A DNA stretch of 64,000 bases from Verrucomicrobium spinosum DSM 4136 = JCM 18804 (GTDB lineage Bacteria; Verrucomicrobiota; Verrucomicrobiia; Verrucomicrobiales; Verrucomicrobiaceae), in the NCBI RefSeq assembly GCF_000172155.1, contig NZ_ABIZ01000001.1, positions 434,001 to 498,000 on the forward strand, given 5' to 3'. The notes under the pieces were generated by a model, which was not told the DNA's origin, ran no database searches, and saw only the letters and a list, made by a program, of their open reading frames with translations. This document shows, one piece after another, positions 1-8,762 of this stretch. Each line of letters opens with the position of its first letter. Position 1 is the first letter of the stretch. Position numbers and translations under genes: made by a program.

Positions 1-2212
1 TGACGGTGATGCCAATGCCCAGCATCTTGATGCCCGTGTCTGGCCCTGGAGGTTTGCCCTCGCCGGGATCAGTGGTGTCCAGAAGGTTCTGGCCGAACTC
101 GAAGAAGTGGGCGGCACGCAGGAGCGTGGTGGTGATGAAACCGGGACCTTGGGGGGCGGCAGGTGGCTCGATGGCCACGGCTGGAGCCGGGGCTGCTGAG
201 GCACTGTTGGCCGTGTCCTTGGTCTCCTCGGTGACGATCTCGAACTCATCCAGAGAGACAGCGGGGGCCTGGCCGCCACCAGCTTCGGGTGCCTGGGAGG
301 CCGTGACCTTGGGAGTGACCCGTTCGGTCGCCTTTTTCAGGAAGTCCTCCGCTTTCAGGTCAGACGGGTTCAGGAGATGACCCACCCCCAGCGTGACGAC
401 GAAGAGCACAATGGCCTGCAGGACGGTGACGAAGGTGAGGAAGGCGTATTTGCTCTGCAGGTAGGCATTGAGCCCCAGGCCGCAGACGCGCTCGCGACGG
501 AAGATGGAGATCTCCCGCACGATTTGCTGGGCACCGTTGCTGCAGCCGAACCAGAGCGTGGCCACGATGCACAGGAACATCCGCAGCACGGCGTCATCTG
601 CCACCCAGCCAACCAGCACGGCGATGATGACCGGCTGGGCGAGGAGGAAGAGCAGGTTGAGCAGGTCCGCCTTGAGGATGCTCCACTGGCGGCGCAACTG
701 GATGAAAAGGGTGGGCAGCCAGCCTGGGCCCAGTTTGGGCCGGCTCTGCTGGAGGGGATCATCCTGGGCCGGGGGCAGATAGGCCAGGGGCTTGGCCTCG
801 GGACGTGAGCCCTCGAACTCCTGACGCCACTGGGCGGCGGTGCGGGTCTCATCACCGCCCACCTTCAGGTAGATTTCATCCAGCCCGCGCTCGACTTTGA
901 AGTAGCGCTCTGCCTCGTCCGGCGTACCGTTGAAAATGACGTGTCCGCCGTGGACGAAGAGCAACTGGTCAAAGAGGTAGGCACGACCCAGCACATGGGT
1001 GGTGCAGATGACGGTGCAGTCCGTGCCCGCCAGCCGGCGAAGGAGGGACATGAGGTCAAACTCCGTCTTCGGATCGAGGCCGCTGGAAGGTTCATCCAGG
1101 AAAAGCACGCTGGGCTTGGCCAGCAGCTCGGTGGCGATGCTGACGCGCTTGCGCTGTCCCCCCGAGAGCATGGAGATGCGCTTTTCCTTGTGCTCGGCCA
1201 GGCCCAGGCGGTCGATGGTCTCCTCCACAAGATCACGCACCGCTTTGCGTGGGGTGCCGGAGGGGAGCTTCAACTGGGCGCTGTAGGTGATGGCCTCGGT
1301 AACGGTGAGCTCCTGGTGCACGATGTCATCCTGCGGCACATAGCCAATGCCTGAGGCCGCCATCTGGCGCGGATCGCCCAGCCGGGCCCCGTTGATGTAC
1401 ACCTCGCCTGCGCTGGCGGGGTTCACCCCGCAGAGGGCGTTCATCAGGGTGCTCTTGCCCTGTCCCGACCCACCCAGGATGCCCACAAAGGAGCAGGGGG
1501 TGACGTCGAGTGAGACGTCATTGAGGATGTTGCGTCCGTTCGGCAGTGTGAAGGTGAGATGCCGGGATTCGACCTTGGCACCGCCGAAGGCGGAAACCTG
1601 GCGGAGGGAGGTGCCGGTGAACTCAAAGGTGTAGCTGCCGAGCTTCAGGCGATCCCCCACGATGAGCTGGCGGCGGTCAAAGCGCTGTCCGTTGAGGAGG
1701 GTGCCGGTCTGACTTTTGTCAGATGCGAAAGCTACGCCAGACTCGGGTTGTTCGATCTCCAGGTGGACGCGGGAAACGCGTGAATCTTCGGCATCGAGGT
1801 CCACTTTAGGGTCACCGGGAGCATCCCCACTGGCGCGGCCCATCACCAGCTTGCGCAGCCCTTTGAGAGGGATTTCAGCCGTCGTCACGCCACGGAAAAC
1901 GGGCTGTGCTGAGGTCAGGCCAAAGCGGATCAAAACGTCCGGCATCTCAATGATGTCGCCATCTTCCAGAGGGGCCACCGTCGAGAGGGACTGGCCGTTT
2001 AGACGCAGGGTGCGCTGGGCATTGGGTGTACCGGCGCTCAAGACCCAGGTGGAGGCGCGGGCCTCCCAGGAAAGGGTCGCATGCGCGGGTTCCAGGCCTG
2101 GCGCAGGGATTTGCAAATCTGCCGAGGGCGACGAGCCGATGACGGTCGCCTTTTTATCCAGGGAGAAGGCGCGCAGTTCGTCCTTGTAGCAGAGGGTGAT
2201 GTTGCCGGTCAT
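1..2212 (-). CDS. FHA-domain ABC transporter, ABCG-type (partial, C-terminus off window)
   Basis: The reading frame is open from an ATG at 2212 to the window edge, about 737 residues. The N-terminus looks like two forkhead-associated (phosphothreonine-binding) domains, roughly residues 20-85 and 115-190. An ABC ATPase follows, with Walker A GGSGQGKST near residue 250, signature LSGGQRKRVS near 350 and Walker B FLDEP near 372. After about residue 500 there are hydrophobic segments of the ABC2 type, so ATPase and permease are fused in one chain as in ABCG half-transporters. A low-complexity Ala/Pro/Glu linker (about 600-660) interrupts the membrane domain. The substrate cannot be told. FHA fusion suggests that Ser/Thr phosphorylation controls assembly or activity (inference). 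It is transcribed divergently from the lipoprotein gene to its right. Confidence 0.88.
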   Translation of the reverse strand, partial: MTGNITLCYKDELRAFSLDKKATVIGSSPSADLQIPAPGLEPAHATLSWEARASTWVLSAGTPNAQRTLRLNGQSLSTVAPLEDGDIIEMPDVLIRFGLTSAQPVFRGVTTAEIPLKGLRKLVMGRASGDAPGDPKVDLDAEDSRVSRVHLEIEQPESGVAFASDKSQTGTLLNGQRFDRRQLIVGDRLKLGSYTFEFTGTSLRQVSAFGGAKVESRHLTFTLPNGRNILNDVSLDVTPCSFVGILGGSGQGKSTLMNALCGVNPASAGEVYINGARLGDPRQMAASGIGYVPQDDIVHQELTVTEAITYSAQLKLPSGTPRKAVRDLVEETIDRLGLAEHKEKRISMLSGGQRKRVSIATELLAKPSVLFLDEPSSGLDPKTEFDLMSLLRRLAGTDCTVICTTHVLGRAYLFDQLLFVHGGHVIFNGTPDEAERYFKVERGLDEIYLKVGGDETRTAAQWRQEFEGSRPEAKPLAYLPPAQDDPLQQSRPKLGPGWLPTLFIQLRRQWSILKADLLNLLFLLAQPVIIAVLVGWVADDAVLRMFLCIVATLWFGCSNGAQQIVREISIFRRERVCGLGLNAYLQSKYAFLTFVTVLQAIVLFVVTLGVGHLLNPSDLKAEDFLKKATERVTPKVTASQAPEAGGGQAPAVSLDEFEIVTEETKDTANSASAAPAPAVAIEPPAAPQGPGFITTTLLRAAHFFEFGQNLLDTTDPGEGKPPGPDTGIKMLGIGITV

Positions 2213-2362
2213 GCAGGATGATTGTGGGGACGGGAGTTGTCGTGACTCTTGCCTCGCGTCTGTGTGAAGAAAAAGGAATTTATTTGCCTTATGCGTTAGT
2301 TTTTGAGAGAGTCCTGCAGCCCCATTTAGGCCCTGACTTTTCATCACCTTTGCTCCCCCGCT

Positions 2363-2986
2363 ATGAAAATGAAGTTCATCCAGTCCACTGCCGCCTGCAC
2401 TGCGCTTGCCATGCTCGCCAGCTGCGCAAACATTCAGAACGACCAGACCCGCACCCGTACGGAAGGTGCACTTGCCGGCGGTGCGCTGGGAGCTCTGGCA
2501 GGCGGGATCATTGGCAACCAGAGCGGACGCGCCTGGGAAGGTGCCCTGATCGGTGCCGCCGCAGGCGGTCTTGCCGGCCTTGCCGTGGGTGACAGCGTCG
2601 CCCGCAAGAAGGCCCGCTATGCCTCCCAAGAAGCCTGGCTGGACGCCTGCATCTCCCAGGCAGAGCGTGTGAATTCCAAGGCCGTGGCCTACAACCGTTC
2701 CCTCAGCCAGCGCATCCGCGAGCTGGAAGGTCGCTACAGCCGTGCCAAGGCCAGTGGCGACACGGGTGAAATGCGCAAGATCAAGCAGGCCGTGGTGGTC
2801 ATGCAGACCGAGTCCCGCAAGGAAGTGCAGCGTGTGGATGTAGAAATCAAAGATCAGACCACCGTCGTCTCTGAAACCGGCAGCTCCTCCCTCCGCAGCC
2901 GCGTGAGCGAACTCCGCAGCACCCGCTCTTCGATCAGCTCCAACCAGGAACGCCTGGCTGATCTCGGCAACCAGATCGACGTCTAG
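2363..2986 (+). CDS. glycine-zipper lipoprotein
   Basis: This is a 207-residue protein with a short positively charged N-terminus, a hydrophobic stretch and a lipobox LASC, so Cys21 would be lipidated after signal peptidase II cleavage. Residues about 36-76 are a Gly/Ala-rich zipper (repeated GALAGG, GGLAGLAVG) like those of outer-membrane SlyB/OmpA-like glycine-zipper proteins. The rest (about 100-205) is charged and predicted coiled coil. An envelope structural or stress role is likely; no enzymatic motif is visible. The ATG at 2363 is the first in frame and gives a well-formed signal peptide. A strong intrinsic terminator follows within 25 bases of the stop, so the gene is probably monocistronic. 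Confidence 0.85.
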   Translation: MKMKFIQSTAACTALAMLASCANIQNDQTRTRTEGALAGGALGALAGGIIGNQSGRAWEGALIGAAAGGLAGLAVGDSVARKKARYASQEAWLDACISQAERVNSKAVAYNRSLSQRIRELEGRYSRAKASGDTGEMRKIKQAVVVMQTESRKEVQRVDVEIKDQTTVVSETGSSSLRSRVSELRSTRSSISSNQERLADLGNQIDV

Positions 2987-3009
2987 TCCGGCGCCGGGGC
3001 ACCTTGTTT

Positions 3010-3046
3010 CACCGCCTTCGGCTCATTGCCGGGGGCGGTGTTTTTT
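3010..3046 (+). terminator. intrinsic terminator of the glycine-zipper gene
   Basis: CACCGCC at 3010-3016 pairs with GGCGGTG at 3034-3040 and is followed directly by six T residues (3041-3046), 23 bases after the stop of the lipoprotein gene. Confidence 0.8.
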
Positions 3047-3167
3047 AAGGCAGGCCCGGTTTCGATTGTTTTCAGCACGGCTTTTCTTTGAGATTCCGCA
3101 GTTCGTGGTGTCACAACTTCGGCGGCGGGCACAAGCAATCCTTGAACCACTTAGTTGATTGACCGCC

Positions 3168-3404
3168 ATGATCCGCACCACCCTGCTTCTTTCCCTCGCA
3201 GCTTCCAGCATGCTGCTAAGCTCCTGCGCCACCACGGGCGACCCGAATCAAGGGGGTCTGTTTGGCTGGTCCCAGAGCCAGGCCGACGACCGTATCGCCG
3301 TCCGCCAGCAGCACCTGAGTGATCTGCAGAGCGACACTGAGTACCAGCAAGGCCGCAGCGAGCGACTGCGCCGTGAGGTCAATCGCCGTGAGAACGGCTA
3401 TTGA
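3168..3404 (+). CDS. small lipoprotein, unknown function
   Basis: A 78-residue protein starting at the ATG at 3168; a TTG three codons upstream is possible but less likely. It has a basic N-terminus, a hydrophobic run and a lipobox LSSC, making Cys20 the lipidated residue. The mature part is short (58 residues), hydrophilic, rich in Gln/Arg/Asp and probably helical. I recognise no domain. Its terminator at 3508-3563 and the terminator before it make it an independent transcription unit. Similar size and style to entericidin or YgdI-type small lipoproteins, but no specific relation can be claimed. Confidence 0.72.
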   Translation: MIRTTLLLSLAASSMLLSSCATTGDPNQGGLFGWSQSQADDRIAVRQQHLSDLQSDTEYQQGRSERLRREVNRRENGY

Positions 3405-3507
3405 TCCTTCCCGTTGGTCTGTTCGCCCGTGCACCGGACTTTACGGCAGTATGGCGGGGAGCATTCCCTGCTGCTGACCCTCTATCGGTGGTCTCGGCAT
3501 GACCCTT

Positions 3508-3563
3508 GCTGCCCGGTTTCTGTCTTCGCTTGAGGCGAGACTCTGCCCGGGCAGCTTTTTTTT
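3508..3563 (+). terminator. intrinsic terminator
   Basis: A 9-bp perfect stem, GCTGCCCGG (3508-3516) with CCGGGCAGC (3547-3555), encloses a second small hairpin (CTTCGC/GCGAG region) and is followed by eight T residues (3556-3563). It ends the small lipoprotein transcript. Confidence 0.88.
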
Positions 3564-3687
3564 GAGACGTTGCAGCGGGCGCAGTCTTCGCCCATCTTGT
3601 GCTGGCTCCAGTCTGGCAGGGTATTTTTTGCCATAGCCGTCTCCTTAGCAGGCATCGTTCATCCGTCCCGCCAGCCTTGTCTGATCC

Positions 3688-4977
3688 ATGAAAAATTTGT
3701 CCACCTCCGCCACCCGCTCACTCCTGCTCGGACTCGGGCTGGGGCTGGCAACGCTGGTCTCTCCGCCACTGGGGGCACAGGCTCCGGTCGGGGTTCCCGC
3801 CGCCGACCAGGAAGCGGATGTGGCCACCGTCACTGCGCTGGTGAATGAGGCGGTGGGTCAGATCTACAAGTCGGCCTACCGGACGGAACCGATTCCCGTC
3901 ATCTATACCAAGGCATTGCGCGGACTACTGACCTCTCTGGGCGAGGGAGCCCAGGCGCAGGCCAAGGACCTTTCAGGCATGATCGATGGCGCTGCAGAAG
4001 CTGAATTCATCAGTGCTCTCCAAGCGATCGCCACCGCTCCCGGCCAGCGACAGTCTTTGCGGGATCTGGCGGAGACCGCCATCAAGACCTACTGCAAGCA
4101 GCATGATCCCTACACCCGCTATATTGAGGCGGATGACGTGCGTATCTCCCAACTGATGGGTAAGGCGTCCGGCAGCGGCGTGGGGATGTCCATCAATGAG
4201 AAAAACGGCATCTTTCTCTGCTACCCCTTGCCAGGCTCGCCTGCGGAAGCCGCTGGAGTCAAGGCCGGGGACAAGCTGCTGACGGTCGATGGCAAGTCGG
4301 TGAACGAAAAGCCCCTCGAGTACCTGGCAGGCCTGATCCGGGGCGCTCCGGGGACGGAGGTGAACCTCCGGGTCGAGCATGGCTTCGGGCGCGCCCAGAC
4401 CGTGCGGGTCACCCGGGAGGCGCTCACAACTCCCACCGTGTTTGTGGAAAAGAAGGTGACTGGCGTGGTCCTGCGAGTGCGCAAGTTCAGCAAGGAACTG
4501 CTGGATGAGGCCCGCGCCGCCTTGGGGCAGCTCACGGCAGGCAGCACCCTCACTCTGGATCTGCGCGGCTGCCCGGGAGGTGATCTGGACGTGGCCATCG
4601 CTTTCACCAGCTTGTTTCTGGAGGCTGGCGAGCCAGTGGTGACCGTGCGTACGCGGGGCAGACCGGATGAAGTGAGCACCGCCACCAAGCCTCGCGAGTT
4701 CAAGCCGGCCGCAATTGTCCTCCTTCAGGACGAAGGGACCGCCTCTGCGGCAGAACTGGTTATTGCCGCCCTGGTGAACAGCAAAACCGCCCGAGCTGCC
4801 AGCCAGGGGGTGAAAACCTATGGCAAGGGAGTGCTACAGACCCGCATTGAGTTGCGCGGCGGCGGCGTCCTCATGGTCACCACGGGCGAGCTGATCGCTC
4901 CCCAGGGCCAGACTTGGGATCTGACCGGCCTGCTGCCCTCGCTGGAAAATCGTGGCCGCATTTTCCCGAAGGAGTAG
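3688..4977 (+). CDS. S41-family C-terminal processing protease with PDZ domain
   Basis: A 429-residue exported serine protease. A signal peptide covers about residues 1-32 (hydrophobic LLLGLGLGL then GAQA). A helical N-terminal part is followed by a PDZ domain (about 155-245, containing GSPAEAAGVKAGDKLLTVDG) and the S41 catalytic domain (about 255-420). The substrate-site motif LDLRGCPGGDL is present. Catalytic Ser353 lies in GTASAAE, and Lys380 in TYGKG, 27 residues later (usual spacing about 25). The protein belongs to the CtpA/Prc group that trims or degrades envelope proteins from their C-termini. Length and domain order are normal. The ATG at 3688 gives the signal peptide. Periplasmic action is inferred from the signal. 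Confidence 0.92.
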   Translation: MKNLSTSATRSLLLGLGLGLATLVSPPLGAQAPVGVPAADQEADVATVTALVNEAVGQIYKSAYRTEPIPVIYTKALRGLLTSLGEGAQAQAKDLSGMIDGAAEAEFISALQAIATAPGQRQSLRDLAETAIKTYCKQHDPYTRYIEADDVRISQLMGKASGSGVGMSINEKNGIFLCYPLPGSPAEAAGVKAGDKLLTVDGKSVNEKPLEYLAGLIRGAPGTEVNLRVEHGFGRAQTVRVTREALTTPTVFVEKKVTGVVLRVRKFSKELLDEARAALGQLTAGSTLTLDLRGCPGGDLDVAIAFTSLFLEAGEPVVTVRTRGRPDEVSTATKPREFKPAAIVLLQDEGTASAAELVIAALVNSKTARAASQGVKTYGKGVLQTRIELRGGGVLMVTTGELIAPQGQTWDLTGLLPSLENRGRIFPKE

Positions 4978-5061
4978 GGGCGGGAGAGGAAGTTGAGACG
5001 CTTCGCTGGAGGGTCAAGGGGGACTCGTTCGCAGGTTTGCCGCCTCCTGCGCCATTTTTTC

Positions 5062-5089
5062 TTGCGGACACCGCCTTCCTGCGTACTTT
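5062..5089 (+). promoter_or_regulatory. possible promoter for the tRNA-Gln pair
   Basis: TTGCGG (5062-5067) and TACTTT (5084-5089) are separated by 16 bases and lie about 20 bases before the mature tRNA 5' end at 5111. Placement suits a sigma-70-type promoter, but the match is imperfect. Confidence 0.35.
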
Positions 5090-5110
5090 ATCGGCCCGCA
5101 GTATCCCAAC

Positions 5111-5184
5111 TGCCGCGTGGTGTAACGGTAGCACAAGAGATTTTGGTTCTCTTTGTTAAGGTTCGAATCCTTACGCGGTAGCCA
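5111..5184 (+). tRNA. trnQ: tRNA-Gln(UUG)
   Basis: The sequence folds as a full cloverleaf: acceptor TGCCGCG pairs with CGCGGTA (one G-U), the D-arm contains GTAACGGTAGC, and the anticodon stem AGAGA/TCTCT holds loop TTTTGGT, giving anticodon TTG. The T-arm is TAAGG-TTCGAAT-CCTTA, followed by discriminator G and a genome-encoded CCA (5182-5184). Confidence 0.96.
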
Positions 5185-5233
5185 TACTGACGGGTTTCAT
5201 ATACGGTGAAGGTGCAAGCCTTTGCCAGACAAC

Positions 5234-5307
5234 TGCCGCGTAGTGTAATGGTAACACGAGAGATTCTGACTCTCTTATTTCAGGTTCGAGTCCTGGCGCG
5301 GTAGCCA
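5234..5307 (+). tRNA. trnQ: tRNA-Gln(CUG)
   Basis: A second cloverleaf 49 bases downstream of the first, with identical acceptor start TGCCGCG and anticodon stem AGAGA/TCTCT. The loop TTCTGAC gives anticodon CTG. The T-arm has GGTTCGAGTCC and CCA is encoded (5305-5307). The shared stems suggest the two glutamine tRNA genes arose by tandem duplication and are probably co-transcribed. Confidence 0.96.
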
Positions 5308-5359
5308 CTCCCTCACAGAGGGGGCATTTCCTGTCAAGATTGGGAGCGGCGGCCGTCCG

Positions 5360-5557
5360 CTAAATGCCGCCAAACCACTTCTCCAGCTTTTTGCAGGGCG
5401 CGAACACGGCCATCAGGAGAAGCATGAGGCCAAAGGCACACACTGCACCGGCCACCCAAGATGGCTGTCCGCGGATGATGGCGAGGATTCCGATGACCAG
5501 GAAGAACGCGCCCAACGAGCCACCGCCAATCCTCAGAAGGTAACAGCTTTCCCGCAT
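5360..5557 (-). CDS. small two-helix membrane protein
   Basis: A 65-residue hydrophobic protein with two likely transmembrane helices (about residues 14-28 and 34-53) and a short basic tail ending KKLEKWFGGI. No family is recognised. It lies 48 bases downstream of another membrane-protein gene on the same strand, so the two may form a small transcription unit. The reading frame is short and function unknown. Confidence 0.5.
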   Translation of the reverse strand: MRESCYLLRIGGGSLGAFFLVIGILAIIRGQPSWVAGAVCAFGLMLLLMAVFAPCKKLEKWFGGI

Positions 5558-5605
5558 GCCTCCAGTCTCGCTGGGCCGGAATGGGAATTCAAGGGGGGAA
5601 ATGCG

Positions 5606-5971
5606 TTACCCATATCCGACACGCATCCACAACATCCAGTACTCAGTAAGCGGTTTCCAAAGGGGTGAGTTTTGCTCCAGCCAGTCATAGGGTGCGCAAT
5701 AGACAGCCAGGGGTTGCTCATGCACGCCGAGCTTGTCACCGGCTACATAGACGACTGGCGCGGATAGCAGGTAGCCCATGGGGAGGATGACGGTCGCCAA
5801 CAGCCACAGCCCCGCATGAGATTTCGGAGGGTCTCCTTGCTGCATCTGCATCAGATAGATAAACGGGGAAGCTCTGCTCCACTTTCGTAAGAGGGGCAGG
5901 ATTGCGAAAATCCATAAGAACCACGGGACACTGCAGCCATCACAGCACGCTCCCTGAGCGCGGGCTGACAT
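5606..5971 (-). CDS. hypothetical membrane protein
   Basis: A 121-residue protein with hydrophobic segments at about residues 14-30 and 52-76, the second resembling a true membrane helix. The N-terminus carries three cysteines (ACCDGC), which could bind metal or form disulfides. The C-terminal third is Trp/Tyr-rich and soluble. No family is recognised. The ATG at 5971 follows an AT-rich stretch (5985-6060) that could hold the promoter. It precedes the 65-residue membrane protein on the same strand. Confidence 0.5.
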   Translation of the reverse strand: MSARAQGACCDGCSVPWFLWIFAILPLLRKWSRASPFIYLMQMQQGDPPKSHAGLWLLATVILPMGYLLSAPVVYVAGDKLGVHEQPLAVYCAPYDWLEQNSPLWKPLTEYWMLWMRVGYG

Positions 5972-6108
5972 GAGGCACTCCTTTGAATATTATATTTAAA
6001 TAAATAATGCATGATCCACAGCTATTAGTTTTGAATTGCTTGGAGTGATGCAACAAGTCATTTTGGGTGGCGCTTCCCAATTATCAATTCACCCGGAATG
6101 GACTCATC

Positions 6109-6729
6109 ATGCTTGGCATTCGACAACTTCCGAAGCTAGCCCTTGAGGCGTTTGTGATTCGCCGCTACCGCGGCATTGAGGGATGGTTCACCTGGAAGGA
6201 GGCGCTGAGCCTCTATGAACTGGCGAAGGCGCTGCCGAGCAACAGCACGGTGGTGGAGATTGGGAGCTGGAAGGGGCGCAGTACGTATTGCCTCGCACAA
6301 GGCCTGAAGGACGGCTCGGTGCATGCCATCGACCCGTTTGATGGATCGGGCGAGGAAGGCAGCGCGGAGACCTATGAGCGGGAAGCCGGCGAGGGCGACC
6401 TGTATGCGGGGTTCTGCCAGCGGATGAAAGTCTTGGGGATAAATGGAAAGGTCAAGCCGCACCGTGGGTTTTCGAACCAGTTTGTGGATGCGTTCGAGAA
6501 GATTGACCTGCTGTTCATCGATGGCGATCACTCCATGGAGGGGTGCACGTTCGATTTTGAGCACTACGCTCCCAAGATCCCGTCGGGAGGCTATATTGCC
6601 TTTCATGACTACTCCTCCATTCGCAAGGATCTAGGACCGACGCATGTGGTGGAGAAGCTGCTGCTGCCTTCGGGGCAGTATGAGTTTGTTGGGTTGTTTG
6701 GGTCGTTGTGGGCGGGGAGGAAGATCTAG
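6109..6729 (+). CDS. class I SAM-dependent methyltransferase (Methyltransf_24-like)
   Basis: A 206-residue protein from the ATG at 6109; a GTG at 6067 would add 14 residues. Motif I is visible as VVEIGSWKGRSTYCLA, followed by the acidic motif HAIDPFDG and the strand-4 motif LLFIDGDHSMEG, which is typical of the Methyltransf_24 / cephalosporin-hydroxylase-like group. FHDYS later in the chain also fits that group. The N-terminal region is basic and may associate with membranes. The substrate is unknown; relatives often sit in surface-polysaccharide loci, but here the gene is isolated between a small membrane protein and a repeat-rich gap. Confidence 0.85.
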   Translation: MLGIRQLPKLALEAFVIRRYRGIEGWFTWKEALSLYELAKALPSNSTVVEIGSWKGRSTYCLAQGLKDGSVHAIDPFDGSGEEGSAETYEREAGEGDLYAGFCQRMKVLGINGKVKPHRGFSNQFVDAFEKIDLLFIDGDHSMEGCTFDFEHYAPKIPSGGYIAFHDYSSIRKDLGPTHVVEKLLLPSGQYEFVGLFGSLWAGRKI

Positions 6730-7505
6730 GAAGACACCAGACTGTCAGACGCCAGATATCAGACTTGAGCTGGCGCATGGTTGGAGGTCCCTGGCCTGTA
6801 CGGTAATCGATCGAAATCTGGGCAGTGTGCTTGGGGAATGGCGTGCTCCAAGCCTGCTGCGCGTGGAGGACCAGGGTCTGTCGAAACTCGGTGGCATCGG
6901 CAGAATGCGAAGCTTGCAGACGCTTCAGCTAGTGCCTGCCGAGGAACCTGGGGGGACTGATTTGGGGGTGTTGATCGCGGTGGGGAAAAAGCCGATGCTG
7001 TCGGCTTTCCCACCTGATCTTCCTTTGCGGAGTTACCCAACGTTGACTCGCTTAGGGCTCGTCCAACGTTGGGCTGTGCTAGAGATCCCCGCTGGGATCA
7101 ACTTCGAACTGAGACGGGCGCTTCCAGGTGGCCGCCAAGGAACCTGCACGGTGTCGAAGCTCTTCCTCGAAGAGGATGGGGCTACAAGTCCAACGTTGTC
7201 GAGCTTCGAGCGAGCTTACGTTGGGTATGAGTTGCCTTTTGCGTCCAAGGTTCCTTGGCAGGCACTAAATTTCCGGTATGCGATGGTTCCTCGTGGAATG
7301 CTGCCAAGAGCCCAAGGGCAACTGCATGGCCGCGTGGCGTGGCAGAATCAGACCCCCCAGAATCTATTTCCCGAGGAAGAGCGCATTGAAAAGTGCCGCT
7401 GCGGGGCCATCTCATGGGAAGCTTGGGGCGAACCGGGACAAGAATGTCCCCTGCTCCGTATGCTGACCTTGTCGCTTGGCGTTAGTTCAAGTCATGTCCT
7501 GTGTC
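6730..7505. other. non-coding, repeat-rich intergenic region
   Basis: No credible gene. An open frame crosses it on the plus strand, but it has no domain and overlaps the methyltransferase. The stretch at 6733-6770 (CACCAGACTGTCAGACGCC type) resembles 28935-28970 beside the helicase. The short phrase CCAACGTTG recurs three times (7038, 7062, 7191 regions). Confidence 0.55.
7055..7129 (+). repeat. dispersed repeat, copy A
   Basis: About 75 bases beginning GGGCTCGTCCAACGTTGGG and containing CTGGGATCAACTTCG are closely matched at 21815-21890 in the same orientation. Both copies sit in gene-free DNA after a plus-strand gene. Confidence 0.65.
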
Positions 7506-8726
7506 TCAATGTCTTGTGTCTCCCCGGGTGGTCACCACCTCATGCTTGGCGGCCCAGGAGTTGATGTCCTCGCGTTTGATGGCGGCGGCCATGAGGTCGG
7601 GGAAGAGGTCCGGGGTGCAGGCGAAGGAGGGGACGCCAAGGGCGCCCATCCTGGCGGCGAGTTCGTGGTCATAACAGGGCGAGCCTTCATCGCTGAGGGC
7701 CAGGAGGGCGAGGAACTGCACACCGCTCTCGACGAGGTCGGAGGTGCGTCGCAGGAGGTTCTGCTCCACCCCGCCCTCGATGAGATCGGAGATGAGCACG
7801 AGGATGGTGTTGGCGGGATCGGTGATCAGGCTCTGGCAGTAGCCTACGGCGCGATTGATGTCCGTGCCGCCGCCGAGCTGGGTGCCAAAGAGGAGTTCGA
7901 CCGGATCGTCAAGCTGATCGGTGAGATCGACCACGGAGGTATCAAAGACCACGAGATGGGTCTTCACCGCGGGCAGGCTGGCCAGAACTGCCCCGCAGAT
8001 GCTGGAGTACACCACGGAGGCGGCCATGCTGCCGCTCTGGTCAATGCAGAGGATGATCTGGCGCTGGGTGCGCTGCTTCTTGCGGCCGAAGCCGATGCGC
8101 TTCTCCGGGACAATCGTCTGGTGCTCGGGCTGCCAGTGTTTAAGGTTGGCCTGGATGGTGCGGGGCCAGTCCATCTCGGCGATGCGAGGCCGCAGGTTCC
8201 GCTCAGCCCGGTTCAAGGCACCACTCACGGCGGAGCGGATGGGCTCCTCCAGCTTGCGAGTCAACTCGTCCACGACACGGCGCACCACGAGGCGGGCGGT
8301 CTCCTTGGTCTTGGTGGGCAGGATGCTGTTAAGCGCGATGAGGCTGGCCACCAGATGCACATCGGGTTCCACGGCCTCCAGCATCTCCGGCTCGGTCAGC
8401 ATCTCCTGGAGCTTCAGCCGGTCGAGCGCGTCCTTTTGCATGACCCGCACCACGGTTGAAGGAAAGTACTTCCGGATGTCTCCCAGCCAGCGGGCCACGC
8501 GGGGGCGGCTGCCTTCGGTGCCGCCCTTGGCGGGCCGGTTCCGGGACTGGAGCCCCTTGCCTTCCTCGGCATCATAGAGATCACCCAGGGCGCGATCCAT
8601 CTCAAGATCCGCCCCGGCAAGGGCCAGACCGGTGCCATCGGCGCCTTCTCCACCCAGAATCAGCCGCCATCGGCGAAGCTGCTCCTGGGGATCGATGCTG
8701 GGTGAGGAGGGGGCAGTGGAGTTCAT
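7506..8726 (-). CDS. VWA-domain protein, YehP-like
   Basis: The ATG at 8726 gives 406 residues; an in-frame GTG at 8735 is possible. The N-terminal half is helical. The C-terminal half is a von Willebrand A domain with MIDAS motif DQSGS (from about residue 229), a following Thr in GGTDIN, and the third metal-loop Asp in LISDLIEG. All metal-coordinating positions appear intact. It is the last gene of a five-gene minus-strand operon (SWIM, DUF5691, MoxR, DUF5682, VWA). The MoxR/VWA pairing is a known scheme in which the ATPase and a metal-dependent VWA adaptor act together as a chaperone- or chelatase-like machine. It corresponds to E. coli YehP. Confidence 0.85.
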   Translation of the reverse strand: MNSTAPSSPSIDPQEQLRRWRLILGGEGADGTGLALAGADLEMDRALGDLYDAEEGKGLQSRNRPAKGGTEGSRPRVARWLGDIRKYFPSTVVRVMQKDALDRLKLQEMLTEPEMLEAVEPDVHLVASLIALNSILPTKTKETARLVVRRVVDELTRKLEEPIRSAVSGALNRAERNLRPRIAEMDWPRTIQANLKHWQPEHQTIVPEKRIGFGRKKQRTQRQIILCIDQSGSMAASVVYSSICGAVLASLPAVKTHLVVFDTSVVDLTDQLDDPVELLFGTQLGGGTDINRAVGYCQSLITDPANTILVLISDLIEGGVEQNLLRRTSDLVESGVQFLALLALSDEGSPCYDHELAARMGALGVPSFACTPDLFPDLMAAAIKREDINSWAAKHEVVTTRGDTRH

Positions 8727-8762
8727 GGAAAGCACAGTGGGAAAGGAGATGAAAAAGGTGGA

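Noticed and set aside
6644-7564. 306-residue plus-strand open frame after the methyltransferase
   Set aside because: Overlaps the methyltransferase in another frame and runs through repeat sequence shared with 21.8 kb; no domain seen.
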